A DNA stretch of 64,000 nt from Cliona cf. orientalis (taxonomy: Eukaryota; Porifera; Demospongiae; Clionaida; Clionaidae): positions 6,510,001 through 6,574,000 of the forward strand of contig OZ005696.1 of NCBI GenBank assembly GCA_963930775.1, given 5' to 3'. Both the position numbers and the translations under genes were made by a program. Of the stretch, positions 21,801-33,705 are shown piece after piece (the first letter of the stretch is position 1; each line of letters starts with the position of its first letter). The notes below the pieces were generated by a model. The model did not search any database, was not told where the DNA came from, and saw only the letters and a program-made list of their open reading frames with translations.

Positions 21801-24800
21801 TACAAAGATGCCTACAATTAAGGGTGAAATTCTACTTACAATTCCAGCTTCTGTTTTCTTGGTGTTGTCATCAGGAGTAGGGTACCTTCTCAAAGATATT
21901 GCTCTTTCCAGAAATCTCTGTAATTGTTCAGTATCACAATCCACCATATCATTTCCCTCAGACTGTTTCCACCATTCACGAGGGTACCAATCGTACGCCA
22001 TCCATACATATCTAGGATAAGTAAGTCCCCTCTTGGCGGCCTGTAACCAAATTTAAGGTCGAAATAGTCTTATTATAAGACATCAGATTCTATGCACTAA
22101 GCTCTCCCTCATTGCATTTATAATATAATAGTTCTTTCAGGCAAGATGCTGAAAGAACACGTAATATTATAGAGGGGGAGATCTGGCACACTAAACTAGT
22201 GGAATGTGCTAATTAATACATACCTCGCAAATAATTTTCTTAGCAGGTTCTGAGTAACAATTTAGAATGAATATACGATAATCATCATTCTCCAGCTGCA
22301 TTGATAATTATTATTATTATGGCTATCATAGTAAATTGTGTACAATAATTATTATTATGCTTACAAATAAGTCGACAGTTTCAAGTGGATCATCCTGAGT
22401 CTTGAACAGACGGCTCATGACAGTGATATTTGCTGGCTCTAGCTCCCTTCGAAAATTCCCTTCTGCCTAATCATGCATGCATGTAATGATGGCATATAAT
22501 CTGGAATCATGCTGTGCATTAATTTTTAGCTGAACACAATAATTGACTGATTCTGATTGCATGCATGTATACTGACAGTAAATTAAATCTCATGCAATTG
22601 ATATGCACAGATCATTAATTATTATTATTATTGCAGAGTTACTCTGAGGAGAGGGAGAGAGAGAGAGAGCTAGAGAGAGACAGTGAGAGAGAGAGAAAGA
22701 GAGAGATGGGAGAGGAAGGAAAGGACCCGACACGAGCCAACAACTTCATGTCTAGTCAAGGATCTTACCCCTGTAAATATTGACTCATCCTGAGTTAAAA
22801 GCGCTATCCTTTTCCAATTAAAATGCTCCATAGTTGCGCGAAGACCTGGAGATACAATTGCAAATGTTGGACTGTTTCGAAAGTATCTGAGAAATCTCGA
22901 TCGGTCGCTGAGTGCTGCCAATCCAGATGAATAGGATATCTATAAGCGTGAAAGTAGCAAACAATAATTTTATTACCATGCATGATATGTGAAACAATTC
23001 AAGTGGAGGATCATTATTCATAATAGTGTGAGGTTCTGCCCCCCTGCATAAAAATAGGAGCCTGAGAGGCTAGGGCAGCAATAGCTGCCACACAATTCAA
23101 GTAAAAGCTTCTCCATGACTTTCTATGATATCATGCAGAAACCATTTAAGAGGTGCATTGCATTGCCCACACAAGTTGCCTTGATACCATCATTATAGCT
23201 ACACCTCGTTGACTTGTAAGCCACATGGGAGCTGTTGCTTGTCTCCTGCATGCAGTGGAGCTGGCCTCATGTTTAATGGGTAACTTAAAGTTATGTAGTC
23301 CTTGTACTAACAGTTAAGTAACTATCATATCTGACTATATGGCACCAATTAACTGTGATATTATGCATTGCCATCCTCACACTTGTTTATTTGAGTACAG
23401 TTTTGATAGTAATGGATGTTTATATAAGCGTTCTTCCATTAATACATATAACGATGTTATGTTGTTGTCCCCCTCTACATACTTGTTGTAGGAGTAAGTT
23501 ATTATTATGTGCGTTCCATGCAAACAGCTGTATATACGTATAAAATAGGCGTTCTACACTCGAGTAAATTAAGTTTGTTCTAAGTGTCCCCTTCCAAAAA
23601 GTATTATGATTTTCCATATATCTATAAGTATGCATGTATCAGTCCGCCAATGATTGTTGCATTGTAGTGTAGCATTTCACTCAAAAAATACAGTGTCACG
23701 TCAATGTTTAAATTAATTTTAGCAGATCACCTGAGAGATGTTCCATCGATGACTGATTTCTGCAACGGGTTCAGTGGCAACTGAACAGCCACAGCCAACC
23801 AGAGCTAGTTTCACAGGTTGAGACTGGATGCCATTGAAGAATTGATCCAACGATTCACTTCGAAGACACTGCAAGGACACAGTATATTCAATGATGTTAG
23901 TATTTGCTGCCAGTATTATCAGTAAACATGCTGTAAGCATCCTAGAAGATTAAGTAAGCCACTGGTACTATGATACACATACTCCCAGGAAACACCTAGA
24001 CAAAATAAAGATAATGTAACTGAATGCCATCTATGATGATGCAAGCTGATAATATAATTATGGTGGCCTTGAAGGTCAGCCCTCAGGGTCAAGTCTCATG
24101 CATACATGTTCTCAGTCCCCAGGGTCAAGTCTCAATAGAAGGTTTTAGCCACGGTCCTCAGGGTGATTATATATTGTGACTGTGATGGCAGTCACCACTG
24201 GAGGATCTTGAGTAGGGACAGGCACAGGCTGGCATTATTTTGGGCATAATAGGTGGTTTTGTTAATTAATGCAGGTAATGCATGCATGGGGTGTCGCTTG
24301 TGTCATTATTGGCAAGAAAAGTTTGGGGATTTACGAAAGTACTGCATGATGGACATTTATGTAAATCACAGTGGAAATTTGACATGAATCATTTAGAGAT
24401 GCTACAACTGTGGGGATTTATGAATTTCAAGTAGTGGATATATACATATAAATTTAATCTCATTGGTAGATATTGTATAAACTGCAGCAAGACTATAATT
24501 AAATTTTTATACAGTTTATGATACTGTGTAAACAGGTGCTGATCCAGAAATTAAATTTTGCATGGAAGGTGGCTGATGGGGTGACTATCCATAGTAAACT
24601 ATACTGGTGCAAGGGGGTGGCTGGTTAACAATGGTGGACATCTCCTATACTACGTTGCATAAAGAACTAGAGTAGGGGGGTGGTTATATAGCCACCCTAT
24701 CCACCCCCCTGGTAAATATCTGCTGCAATTTGCACAATGTCTACCAGTGAGATTTACGTACATATCAACTACTTTCAAAAATCCCCACAGTTGTAGCATC

Positions 24801-26195
24801 TCTAAAATTAATGTCTTCTGTGATTCACATCAATTTCCACTGTGATTTACAAAAATGTCCACTACTTTCGTAAATACCCTAAATTCCTTTGCCAATAATG
24901 AATTTTGACATAAATGGTATAGCTACCCCATATATGCCATCATTATGTTGGAACGACAAAACCACCTATTAGCTATGCCCAAAGCAATGCCAGCATATTG
25001 TTCCTGTCCCTACTGTGTCAAGCCCCTCCAGTGGTGACTGCCATGTACAGCATTCACACCGTTGTACATCAACAACAGTAGGACAAAGGTCACCATGCGA
25101 TGATGATGACCATTACCAGCGATTCAATAGACTATGTCTCACTAGCCACACTCTTGCAAATAAACAACCCTGGAGATGATGTCTCTACAAGAGCCATAAA
25201 TGCTCCATGAACTTTATAATACTATAGGTTCTTTGGATAATGATCATAATATTATCTAATGGGTGGGGTGTCTACCACTGTATGTATACATTACCAAATA
25301 CGCAGATAAGGTAAAAGACCTAGACCTACTTATGAGGCTATGACGTATATATACATACATCAAAGCACCGTAATCACCTATATATAGCTATAGCCCGTAG
25401 TATAATTATTATACTATATTATAGTTGGAGAAATATATACCATGACATTATATATATTGCTCTGTGGTGATCATGAGGGCAATGTTGTGATATTTCATGG
25501 TCATACATTCACACAAACATTAATTATAGTTACTGCATCACCGCACATAATGTTATAGCTACACTGATGGCCCTTGTGCTAGAGAAGACTGCACCATGAT
25601 CAGATTGATGACTGTAATGCAGTTAAGTGTAACATAATACTTATAGGAGACCAAATTTCTTGCATGTAAGTAGTGAAGTGTTGTTTGTCAACAGGTCATT
25701 CCGGTAGCTACTTGTCAGGAATAGATTATGAATATCTTGCTCCAATTAATCTTCACAATCGACCATCTTTAATGAAAATTCAGTATGCTTATCTTCAAAC
25801 CTCATTCCATTGCCTGCTCAAGCACACCTAATCCATCAAAAGGCAGAGCCATAATTTTAAGCACCTATAGCCGCAATCAAGGCTAAAACAACCGTCATAA
25901 TAATTATCATTGTCTATAGCTGCATCAATCCTGTATTATTATTACAGAGTATAGTTTGCTGTCGTACCATTGAATCTCTAACTTTATCATATATCAGGTT
26001 GTATCCTGTCAGTATATCAGGATCACTGTTGATGTCTTCCAGTGCCATGTCAGCTGCTGGTAAGGCTCCTGAAGAATTGTAGCCATATTGTCCATAGGAT
26101 ATGATCAGCATGAATGTCAAGTTGTGAGGCTGAGAAACAGCTGAATCCCACATCATAAAGAGCACGCAGCCAACCAGCAGCCGTGCTATGATCAT
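18691..26195 (-). CDS. GABA-B-like class C receptor, 15 exons
   Basis: A spliced minus-strand gene decoded from GT-AG sites. Exons: 26195-25968, 23868-23731, 22939-22769, 22466-22365, 22295-22224, 22040-21840, 21635-21360, 21279-21207, 21144-21043, 20975-20831, 20390-20264, 20165-20064, 19920-19777, 19709-19380, 18897-18691. The product is about 806 residues with no frame breaks. Order: signal peptide (1-20); bilobed Venus-flytrap ligand-binding domain (about 22-440, with LALVGCGCSV, NISQISYSSG, PTFAIVSPGLRATMEHFNWK); TM1 (exon 10), TM2 (exon 11), TM3 (exon 12), TM4 (exon 13), TM5-7 (exon 14, with FQTRKVKLQGLNDSKYI); and a C-terminal coiled coil. No cysteine-rich domain precedes TM1, which distinguishes GABA-B from mGlu receptors. 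Family role: plasma-membrane G-protein-coupled receptor, usually an obligate dimer. The natural ligand is not predictable here. A final small exon may be missing. Confidence 0.85.
19380..19709 (-). CDS. Receptor exon 14: TM5 to TM7
   Basis: A 330 bp exon, acceptor GTTTTTATAG and donor CTAAG|GTACTG. It encodes the end of extracellular loop 2 (with a cysteine, VCYEAS), TM5, the family-typical intracellular loop 3 motif FQTRKVKLQGLNDSK, TM6, TM7 and the closing FVPK. The open frame continues to a stop at 19311, but joining at FVPK to exon 15 restores the normal family order. Confidence 0.8.
22626..22712. repeat. GA-rich microsatellite in receptor intron
   Basis: An imperfect (GA)n purine tract on the plus strand, broken by GAGCTAGAG and GACAGTGAG, lies between receptor exons 3 and 4. 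Confidence 0.85.
24187..25044. repeat. 860 bp fold-back in receptor intron 1
   Basis: The ends GGCAGTCACCACTGGAGG and CCTCCAGTGGTGACTGCC are inverted copies. Inverted similarity continues inward through AGTAGGGACAGG / CCTGTCCCTACT, ATAGGTGGTTTTG / CAAAACCACCTAT and GATGCTACAACTGTGGGG / CCCCACAGTTGTAGCATC. No transposase was seen. The rest of 23870-25967 is AT-rich, with nothing else recognised. Confidence 0.8.
25968..26195 (-). CDS. Receptor exon 1: signal peptide and lobe 1 start
   Basis: ATG at 26195 opens a hydrophobic leader (MIIARLLVGCVLFMM ... AVSQ). The first strand of a periplasmic-binding-protein fold follows (LTFMLIISYGQYGYNSSG, ALPAADMALEDINSD), which is typical of GABA-B and receptor-cyclase ligand domains. 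The donor is AATG|GTACGA. Intron 1 is over 2 kb and holds a fold-back. Confidence 0.8.
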
Positions 26196-26446
26196 CTTGC
26201 CACCGTAGTTTGAGGATTTGACTAGATACTGGGCGTGGCACAGCGTGCGTTATTCATTGGTACCGCGCGGTTTTGTGCGGAGGAGTGCCCGCATAAATTT
26301 TGCGCATGCGCAATGCATCGGGAACGACTCGATGTCTGGCGTATACGTATTGCAGTATTCATGAGGCTGCCATGTCCCATCTATAGACCCAATCCCTCTC
26401 CGGCTATTCCAAACATTAGATTGCTCTATGGCTAGTTTTGTTGTTA

Positions 26447-26707
26447 TGCACCTATCAATGTATTGCCCCCACCTACCACCCCACTGGCAAAAGGTGGGGA
26501 TTTGATCGTATTTGACCATGCAATAAATATGCCCTGGATCAGAGGGATTTGATCAATATTTACAGATAATAAGGGGAAATATACAGTCTTAATGGGGACA
26601 TTTGATCCTAGCATTCGCTCCAGGGGAGAGGCAATTGATTTCACATAGGTCAAATCCCCCACCCTTGCCCGTGGGGTGGCACCTGGGGCAATACACTGAT
26701 AGGTGCA
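26447..26707. repeat. MITE with TTA target duplication
   Basis: A 261 bp fold-back with ends TGCACCTATCA and TGATAGGTGCA and inverted similarity over about 60 bp. The flanking trinucleotide is TTA on both sides, the TWA duplication typical of PIF/Harbinger elements. That class assignment is an inference; a Tc1-type TA site is the alternative. Confidence 0.75.
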
Positions 26708-27617
26708 TTACAGTAGCTAGGTGAAGCTAGGTGACAAATGACCAGATCCACACTGCCCAAACTCGGAGGTCAAAGTGCAATCATAAACAATGGGGGGAAG
26801 CTTGTAGCTAACTAGCTAGCTACAAGTTCAAAAAAAAGAACCCACATACTCGCATATTATCCATGCTGTCACCTGTGGCACTCAATACAAGGGCCACTGC
26901 CATTGAATTTTGGGCCTGATGATCATGAGTGGCTAGAGCATCTAGCTAGTTAGCACTGCAGTATGCTGAGAGCACATCATTCCTATACTATTAGTGGACT
27001 AGAATCAATTAGCTAATGTGTATAGCTACATGGATAACTATTGCACTTATGTAGTACCGTAGGTCTATTAGTTATACAGCATCATGCAGGTAATATGCAA
27101 TTATATATAATTATTATCAGAAACCATAACAATTATCTTGTCTAAACACCAGACTTGAGTACTAAACTGTGAAAGGTATCGTACCGCCTTATACATCTGC
27201 AAAGTCCACAGACAGACAGTGGATTTATGGAAACAAGCAAATTATACTATAAACATCATGAATTGTGAATTTTTCAATATAATAAGAGAGAGGAGAGTAT
27301 AGCTATCACATTTGTAGCAAATCCCTCTGAAAAAATTATTTTAATAATAATTATGCTCAACACGTAGCTACTGGACAACACGGAGGAGTGTGTGTCCCAA
27401 CACACATGGTTTCCCAACTATCCCAACCTAAGGCAAGTACACCTACCATGTACCATTTGGAGTACTCACACCTAACCAATTCTGCTATCATTATCACTGT
27501 AGGTGATTTCCCAACCAAAACTAAAACTGATTGTTTCATAAATATTTATAGATAAGAGCATGTACACAAGTCTAGCAGCTAACTTAAAACTATAGTATAG
27601 CTATCAATATCAATGCC
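26708..27617. other. Intergenic region
   Basis: Lies between the receptor's 5' end and the first membrane-family gene. AT-rich, with several TAGCTA/AGCTAGC runs and short AATAATTATT palindromes. No gene recognised. Confidence 0.5.
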
Positions 27618-29480
27618 ATGGCTATGACCTATTCAGTGTTAGGCACCAAGAAACTGGGTTTGATTTTGCTAAATGCATTATGGGTAACAAGAGCTTTGGT
27701 CATCTATGTTGACCCTGAGAATGGAACTGAAGATCACAGGTGTTGGACTGGAGGGATCTCCCTGCCATGTAAGGACTATGAACTGGCCAAAGAAGGTGCT
27801 CTGTATCTAAATATATCCACATATGACATTATCGATGCATCTTTTGAACTGAATTCGAATCAAACTTGTCAACCAAAAAACCTGCAAAATACTCTACAAA
27901 ATCTTCTATGTAAAAAACACAGGCACAAACTTTATAACGGTGGAACTGTGAAGTGTGACAAAAATGTGATTTCTGTCCGAAATTGTGACTGTGTGACATA
28001 TAACAATGATGAGTGTAGTGTCCTACTAGGAGCATGCCCATATGGGTGTGGATTTACAACAAGTAAGTTAAGTAGTTGGGCAGCACAAATTTTTCATCCT
28101 TTGCCAGAAAACTTAAGTGAATACAATTATGCAGTGTGTGGATGGCTCAACCGTGATGGTCCAATGTGTAGCAAGTGTAGAAAAGATTTCAGCCCCCAGG
28201 TGTACTCGTATGATCTGAAGTGTGTACCTTGTAAAAATAGTCAATACAATTGGTTGAAGTTCACAGCTGTAGCTTTCGTTCCACTCACCTTCTTTTATTT
28301 CATTGTAATTCTGTTTAGAATCGATGCCACCAGTCCATATCTCTATGGATTCATTAATTTAAACCAAGCCTTGGCTTCACCCATAAATTTACGAGGAATC
28401 TTTCTAACCCTTAAAAGGGATTATTTACTTGGAGCAAGGATACTGGCAATCCCTTACACTATATGGAACCTCGACTTTTTTCGATCCCTCCCACTGAATA
28501 TTTGTCTTGATCTAACAACACTTCAGACATTAGCAATGGAATATGCCATAGCCATTTACCCACTCCTACTGGTCGTAATCACTTATATAGTGATAGAGCT
28601 TCATGCCAGAGGCTGTCGAGTGTTAGTTTGGTTGTGGAGACCATTTCACAGATGCTGTGTACGATTCACTAGAGCTATGGATATCCAATCATCCATTGTC
28701 AAGGCCTTCGCTACTTTTCTGCTCCTCTCGTATGTGAAGCTACTCAATACAACATTGGATATCCTTTTACCAGTCCAACTTTATCATATTAGTCCAAATG
28801 AAGATGGTTCTGGTTGGTATGTCTACTATGATGCCTCATACCACTATTTCAGCTATAATCATCTGCCATATTCCATAATGAGTATCACCCTCTTCCTTAT
28901 CTTCGGCCTTTCTCCATTAATTCTCCTCATTGTCTACCCAATGAGCTGCTTTCAAAAATGTTGCTGTGGAGCCAATAATTATGCACTACGTACGTTTGTT
29001 GATGCATTCCAAGGTCACTACAAGGATGGCACTGAACCTGGAACTCGTGACTGCCGCTGGTTTGCTGGAATCTACTTTCTTGGTCGAATTATGATACTGT
29101 ATGTAATCTTTGGAGTTGTAAAGAATGCTGTATGCTATGCTCTTGTAGGATTCACTTTTATGGTCGTTGGAATGCTGATTATAATTCTACAACCATTTAA
29201 ATCATCCAAGGTCAACACCTATCACACGCTACTACTATTTTTCATGGCAGTTTGTTGCTTTTCTATCACAACGGTTAATCAAGCAGAAAGCAAAGCTCAC
29301 TGGATGATCAAGTTCCTGACACCTCTAGTTTGGATTATCTACATGTCACCCATACTGGCCATGATGGCCTATGCTATATGCAAGTCCTATTGCAGGTGTC
29401 GAGTACTCTGGTTGAAAGTTCATCAAAGAAATCCAGAGCTGGAGAATTTATTGATTGTGAACGGAAATAGTGAAAAGTAA
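27618..29480 (+). CDS. Cys-rich multi-pass membrane protein A
   Basis: An intact single-exon frame of 620 residues. A hydrophobic leader (about 12-28, LGLILLNALWVTRALVIYV) precedes an extracellular part (about 30-205) with CWTGGISLPCKDYELAKEG, a conserved block CDCVTYNNDECSVLLGACP then YGCGF, and GPMCSKCRKDFSP..CVPC just before the first membrane span. About seven to eight hydrophobic spans follow. Conserved loops include FFRSLPLNICLDLTTLQTL, MDIQSSIVKAFATFLLLSYV and FVDAFQGHYKDGTEPGTRD. The tail is short and basic. Paralogues are at 30342-32177, 45866-47677 and 51886-60740. I do not know the function; the layout (Cys-rich ectodomain plus constant multi-pass core) suggests a surface receptor or channel-like protein. 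The start is ATG at 27618. Confidence 0.8.
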   Translation: MAMTYSVLGTKKLGLILLNALWVTRALVIYVDPENGTEDHRCWTGGISLPCKDYELAKEGALYLNISTYDIIDASFELNSNQTCQPKNLQNTLQNLLCKKHRHKLYNGGTVKCDKNVISVRNCDCVTYNNDECSVLLGACPYGCGFTTSKLSSWAAQIFHPLPENLSEYNYAVCGWLNRDGPMCSKCRKDFSPQVYSYDLKCVPCKNSQYNWLKFTAVAFVPLTFFYFIVILFRIDATSPYLYGFINLNQALASPINLRGIFLTLKRDYLLGARILAIPYTIWNLDFFRSLPLNICLDLTTLQTLAMEYAIAIYPLLLVVITYIVIELHARGCRVLVWLWRPFHRCCVRFTRAMDIQSSIVKAFATFLLLSYVKLLNTTLDILLPVQLYHISPNEDGSGWYVYYDASYHYFSYNHLPYSIMSITLFLIFGLSPLILLIVYPMSCFQKCCCGANNYALRTFVDAFQGHYKDGTEPGTRDCRWFAGIYFLGRIMILYVIFGVVKNAVCYALVGFTFMVVGMLIIILQPFKSSKVNTYHTLLLFFMAVCCFSITTVNQAESKAHWMIKFLTPLVWIIYMSPILAMMAYAICKSYCRCRVLWLKVHQRNPELENLLIVNGNSEK

Positions 29481-29860
29481 CAATTAAGCCGAGTCTATAG
29501 ATGAGTAGAGCTAATAGCTATAAGCCATGAAAGGCATTTGCCAAACTCATGGTATAACTCAACCATAAATCAAACAAACATTAATTTTAACAATGGTGCT
29601 TATGAAAGTGCTAACTTTAGTGTTTTAATTTGTAATGAATCAATTTTTTTTCTCCCCTATTACACTCTTCACTGGCCTTCCTACAGCTCAGCGGGCCATG
29701 GCCTTGATGGGGTACCTCCTCTGGGTATGTTGCTTCAACTGCCGATGTGGTGCCATTGAGTGTACATGTACCGTAAGCACTCTCATCCGTGTAGCTAATT
29801 CAGTAACTTCATGTCAACCATCTCCCTACAGCACATAGCTAGCTATAGGGCATAATAATA
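29481..29860 (+). repeat. Duplicated 3' flank of membrane gene A
   Basis: This block recurs at 33675-34060 with the same orientation relative to family sequence. It includes a short segment between acceptor-like TTCCTACAG and donor-like TGG|GTATGT in both copies, possibly a small exon or only 3' flank. The copy at 33675 carries extra TAGCTA-type insertions. Confidence 0.65.
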
Positions 29861-29864
29861 TAAA

Positions 29865-30110
29865 TTTTTTATGGTAACTTGTTGCTTTTCTATCACAATG
29901 ATTGATCAATGAAAGCAAAGCTCACTGGATGATTAGGTTCCTGACACCTGTAGTAGTTGGAATTATCTACATGTCATCCATACTGGCCATAATGGCCTAT
30001 GCTGTATGCAAATCCTATTGCAGGTGTCGAATACTGTATTTTTGTTGAACTTGAAGCTGGAGAATTTTAATTTAGTGATTGCAAATAGATCGAAATAGAG
30101 AAACTAACAG
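29865..30110 (+). pseudogene. 3' fragment of membrane-family gene
   Basis: Homologous to the last 80 codons of gene A (VTCCFSIT-like start, HWMIRFLTP, ILAIMAYAVCKSYCRC), with stop codons and small indels. No other part of the gene is nearby. Confidence 0.75.
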
Positions 30111-30341
30111 TACTACTAAGCTGAGTCTATAGATAAGTATAGAGCTATAGTAAATTGAATCGTATACAAAAGTAAAGCTAACAATAATAATAATAGCTAG
30201 AAATTGCATAAAAACTTTAAGTAAAATTAATCAAATTCAATCAGCATAAATTATTATGCTAGAGTATATAGGATTGTGCATGTGGCTATTCAGAATCTTT
30301 GCTGATAATTTTGTCAATGATAGCATTTCCTATTTCTATAG

Positions 30342-32177
30342 CTATTGCCGATCGGCGATCATCAAGTTCTGCAGCTCTGGATTTTGTTTTCTCCAAATTT
30401 TGCGACATCTTCTTCTTTGGCAGCATTTGTGTACGGCATAAAGTATTGCAGCCAATATAGGTGACACATAGAAAATTCCAACCAGTGGTACCATTATCCT
30501 GATCATCCAATGAGCATTGTTTTCTGCTTGAACAATTAATGTAACAACAAAGCAGCCAGTTGCCATAATGAATAGTAATAATGTGTGATAAGTATTGACT
30601 TTTGTCGATTTAAACGGCTGCAGGAGTATGATCAGCATTCCAATAGCCATGAAAGTGAGCCCAACAAAAGTGTAGCATATACTGTACTTTATTGCTCCAA
30701 AGATAACATACAATATCATAATTCGACCAAGAAAGTAGACTCCAGCAAACCAGCGGCAGTCACGAGTTCCAGGTTCAGTGCCATCCTTGTAGTGACCTTG
30801 GAATGTATCAACAAACATACGTAGTGCATAATTATTGGCTCCACAGCAACATTTTTGAAAGCAGCTCATTGGGTAGACAATTAGGAGAACTAATGGGCAA
30901 AGGCCAAACATAAGGAAAAGAAAACTGCTGATTAGAGCATACGGTAGGTGATCTTCGCTAAAGTATTGGTATGAGGCATCATAGTAGACATACCAACTGT
31001 CAGTGTATCCAGGTAGCTTTGGATTAATGTAAAAAATTTTGACTGGAAGAAGGATGTCTAATGTTGCATTCAGTAGCTTCAAGTATGAAAGAAGTAGAAA
31101 TGTGGCAAAGGCCTTGATAATGGATGACTGGATATCCATAGCTCTGGAGAATCGTACACAGCATCTGTGAAATGGCCTCCACAACCAAACTAACACTCGA
31201 CAGCCTCTGGCATGAAGCTCTATCACTATGTAGGTGATTACGACCAGCAGGAGTGGGTAAATGGCTATGGCATAGTCCAGTGCTAACGTCTGAAGTGTTG
31301 TTAAATCAAGGCAAATATTCAGTGGGAGGGAGCGAAAAAAGTCAAGATTCCATATGGTATAAGGGATCGCAAGTAGCCTTACTCCAAGTACATAATGTCC
31401 TTTAAGGGTCAGAAAGAATGCTCGTAAACTTATGGGTGAAGCCACGGCTTGGTTTAGAGTGATAAAGCCATAGAGATACGGACTAGTGGCATCAATTCGG
31501 AACAGAACTACCATAAAATAAAAGAAGGTGAGAGGAATGAATGCTACAGCTGCAAATTTCAACCAATTATGCTTACTGTCTTTGCAAGCTACACACTTTA
31601 ACTCATATGAGTAGACAAGTGGGCTGAAACCTTTTCTACATTTGCTACACATTGGACCATCTCGGTTCAGCCGTCCACACATTTCAAGATTGTATTCACT
31701 AACATTTTTTGGCATTTGATGATAAATTTGCTGGCTCCAGCTGGAATTGTCAGTTATATATCCACACCCATATGGACAGTCTCCAATTAGAACACTGCAC
31801 GTGTCATTATCGTATGTCATACATTCACAGTTTCGTATAGAAACTCCATTATTATCACAAAATGTCTTTTCACGATAATATTCATGAAGTACACACACAA
31901 TATTTTGTACGGTATCTTGCAGATTTTGCTGACAGGTTTGATTTGAAGATGATGTTAATTTGACAATGTTCTGCTTTGATATATTCAGATACAGAGCACC
32001 TTCTTTGGCCAGTTCATAGTTCTTACATGGCAGGGAGATCCCTCCAGTCCAACACTTGTGATCTTCAGTTCCATTCTCACGGTCAACATAGATGACCAAA
32101 GCTCTTGTTGTGCATAATAAATTTAGCAGAATCACACTCATGGTATAAACCGTTAACATTCTAGCGATCATCATCAT
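30342..32177 (-). CDS. Cys-rich multi-pass membrane protein B
   Basis: An intact 611-residue single-exon frame, convergent to gene A. It has an N-terminal hydrophobic leader (MLTVYTMSVILLNLLCTTRA) and the family blocks CWTGGISLPCKNYELAKEG, CMTYDNDTCSVLIGDCPYGC, GPMCSKCRKGFSPLVYSYEL and SLPLNICLDLTTLQTLALDY. TDSWYVYYDASYQYF and FVDTFQGHYKDGTEPGTRD come next, followed by spans up to a basic C-terminus. It is the only intact minus-strand member; two decayed minus-strand relatives lie at 43100-45200 and 48060-50230. Expected location: plasma membrane. Function unknown. Confidence 0.8.
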   Translation of the reverse strand: MMMIARMLTVYTMSVILLNLLCTTRALVIYVDRENGTEDHKCWTGGISLPCKNYELAKEGALYLNISKQNIVKLTSSSNQTCQQNLQDTVQNIVCVLHEYYREKTFCDNNGVSIRNCECMTYDNDTCSVLIGDCPYGCGYITDNSSWSQQIYHQMPKNVSEYNLEMCGRLNRDGPMCSKCRKGFSPLVYSYELKCVACKDSKHNWLKFAAVAFIPLTFFYFMVVLFRIDATSPYLYGFITLNQAVASPISLRAFFLTLKGHYVLGVRLLAIPYTIWNLDFFRSLPLNICLDLTTLQTLALDYAIAIYPLLLVVITYIVIELHARGCRVLVWLWRPFHRCCVRFSRAMDIQSSIIKAFATFLLLSYLKLLNATLDILLPVKIFYINPKLPGYTDSWYVYYDASYQYFSEDHLPYALISSFLFLMFGLCPLVLLIVYPMSCFQKCCCGANNYALRMFVDTFQGHYKDGTEPGTRDCRWFAGVYFLGRIMILYVIFGAIKYSICYTFVGLTFMAIGMLIILLQPFKSTKVNTYHTLLLFIMATGCFVVTLIVQAENNAHWMIRIMVPLVGIFYVSPILAAILYAVHKCCQRRRCRKIWRKQNPELQNLMIADRQ

Positions 32178-32339
32178 TGATTCTTGATGACAGCTGTACT
32201 GAAACTCCAGAGATCTTGCTGCAGTCTACAGGTAGCTACAGTCTGTAATGACTCTGCTCTACAGGATATTTTCACATGTGATCAACAGAACTAATAAATT
32301 CTTACGCCTACGGCATAAATAACGTTATTGTTTACCGAA

Positions 32340-32880
32340 CAATGATCTTTTATGGCAGAAATGAAACAATAATTGTTGATTTTAAATGGATTAAATTAGT
32401 CAAGCAAGCAATCATGTATAATACTTTCACCATCCAAGCATAACTGCTACAGCTGCCAGCTGTAGATCATTATCATTCTATGGTATGCATATTAATTTGA
32501 CCTTTGGGGTGACTGCATGGCCTAGCTTTGGGGCTACTGGACGAGTGGTATATATTGGATATCTCAACAGCATTTGCAATGGGGTGACCAGCCTAAAATT
32601 GGAATTATAAGAACCTTGGGGTAAATAATATGCATGGTTTGAATGTAAGGATTATTATAGCTACAGGCTCATTGAGGTGCTTGAAATTTAAATTTGATAC
32701 CCGTCACTGGGACAGTCATAAAACATGTTCAACTTCAAGTTGAAATAAGGGCTTTGAAAAATTGCTATCATTGTGCTTGTCATACCAGACCTGGTCTTTA
32801 ACATCTCCAATATCATTGGATCAGTTGAGTTTTTAAGTCATGAAGAATGCTGCATGTTAGCTATATACCCTGGCTGGATT
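32340..32880. repeat. Duplicated spacer upstream of gene B
   Basis: Matches 50585-51460, the region upstream of the decayed minus-strand relative at 48060-50230, with shared blocks such as AATGATCTTTTATGGCAGAA and TTTTTAAGTCATGAAGAATG. The second copy carries a G-rich insertion at about 50895-51225. The match shows that gene plus upstream DNA were copied together. Confidence 0.75.
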
Positions 32881-33010
32881 GAGTTTGATGGCTATATATT
32901 GGAATGCTGATCATTATTATTCTTACAACTATTTAAATTATACCAAAGTCAATACTTATTACCATTTATTACAGCAATTGGCTGCTTTACCGTTAGATAT
33001 CATTGCACTA
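32866..33010 (+). pseudogene. Membrane-family fragment
   Basis: Plus-strand sequence matching 60430-60560 of the interrupted gene (TLAGFS..IGMLIILLQPFK region), with several small insertions and frame breaks. Confidence 0.65.
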
Positions 33011-33499
33011 TGTCAAAAGGTAATGAGTAAATAGCAACAACTGATCAACAAGACGTAATTATATAATATGCGAGCTGTGAGCGCTTGGCCATGCATAGCC
33101 ATTCATGAGCTGTGCATGGGTATTAATTAAATTTAGGACCCATGCATAAAGCTATAGTTAGGAATCATAAATCTTTGTAAACAGTTACTGGTAAAAACTT
33201 CATTGGTCCTGCATTATGAAACTGCATAATATTAAAATTAATGTGTAAACACACTGAACACTGCATGGTACACTGTAAAAATAATTGTAACACGCATGTA
33301 CCGTGTAGCATGTGTGCTAAATGGTGTGATGTGTGTTAAATTAGCTAACACACTAGCACCTACAAGTGTGTTATTATTGCACGCAAAACACTATTTAACA
33401 TGTGTGCAGATGTGTCACTGTGTTATAATAACCCACCAAGCATGTACAAGTGAGTTGCTAGTCAGTACCCAATCGATATGTCAAACTTGCCCACTAAGC

Positions 33500-33705
33500 A
33501 ATAGGGAATATTTACTTGGAGTAAGGATACTGGCAATCCCTTACACCATTTGGACTTGCATACAACATAAGCCATGATGGCCTATTGCAGGTGTTGAGTA
33601 CTTTGGTTGAAAGTTCATCAAAGAAATCCAGAGCTGGAGAATTTAGTGATTAGGAACGGAAATAGAGAAATTAACAAGCTGAGTCTATAGATGAGTAGAG
33701 CAATT
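33500..33705 (+). pseudogene. Membrane-family fragment, internally deleted
   Basis: Starts in the YLLGVRILAIPYTIW block and jumps directly to the C-terminal CRCRVLWLKVHQRNPELENL region, so about 300 internal codons are deleted. It is followed by the 3' flank block shared with gene A. Confidence 0.75.
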
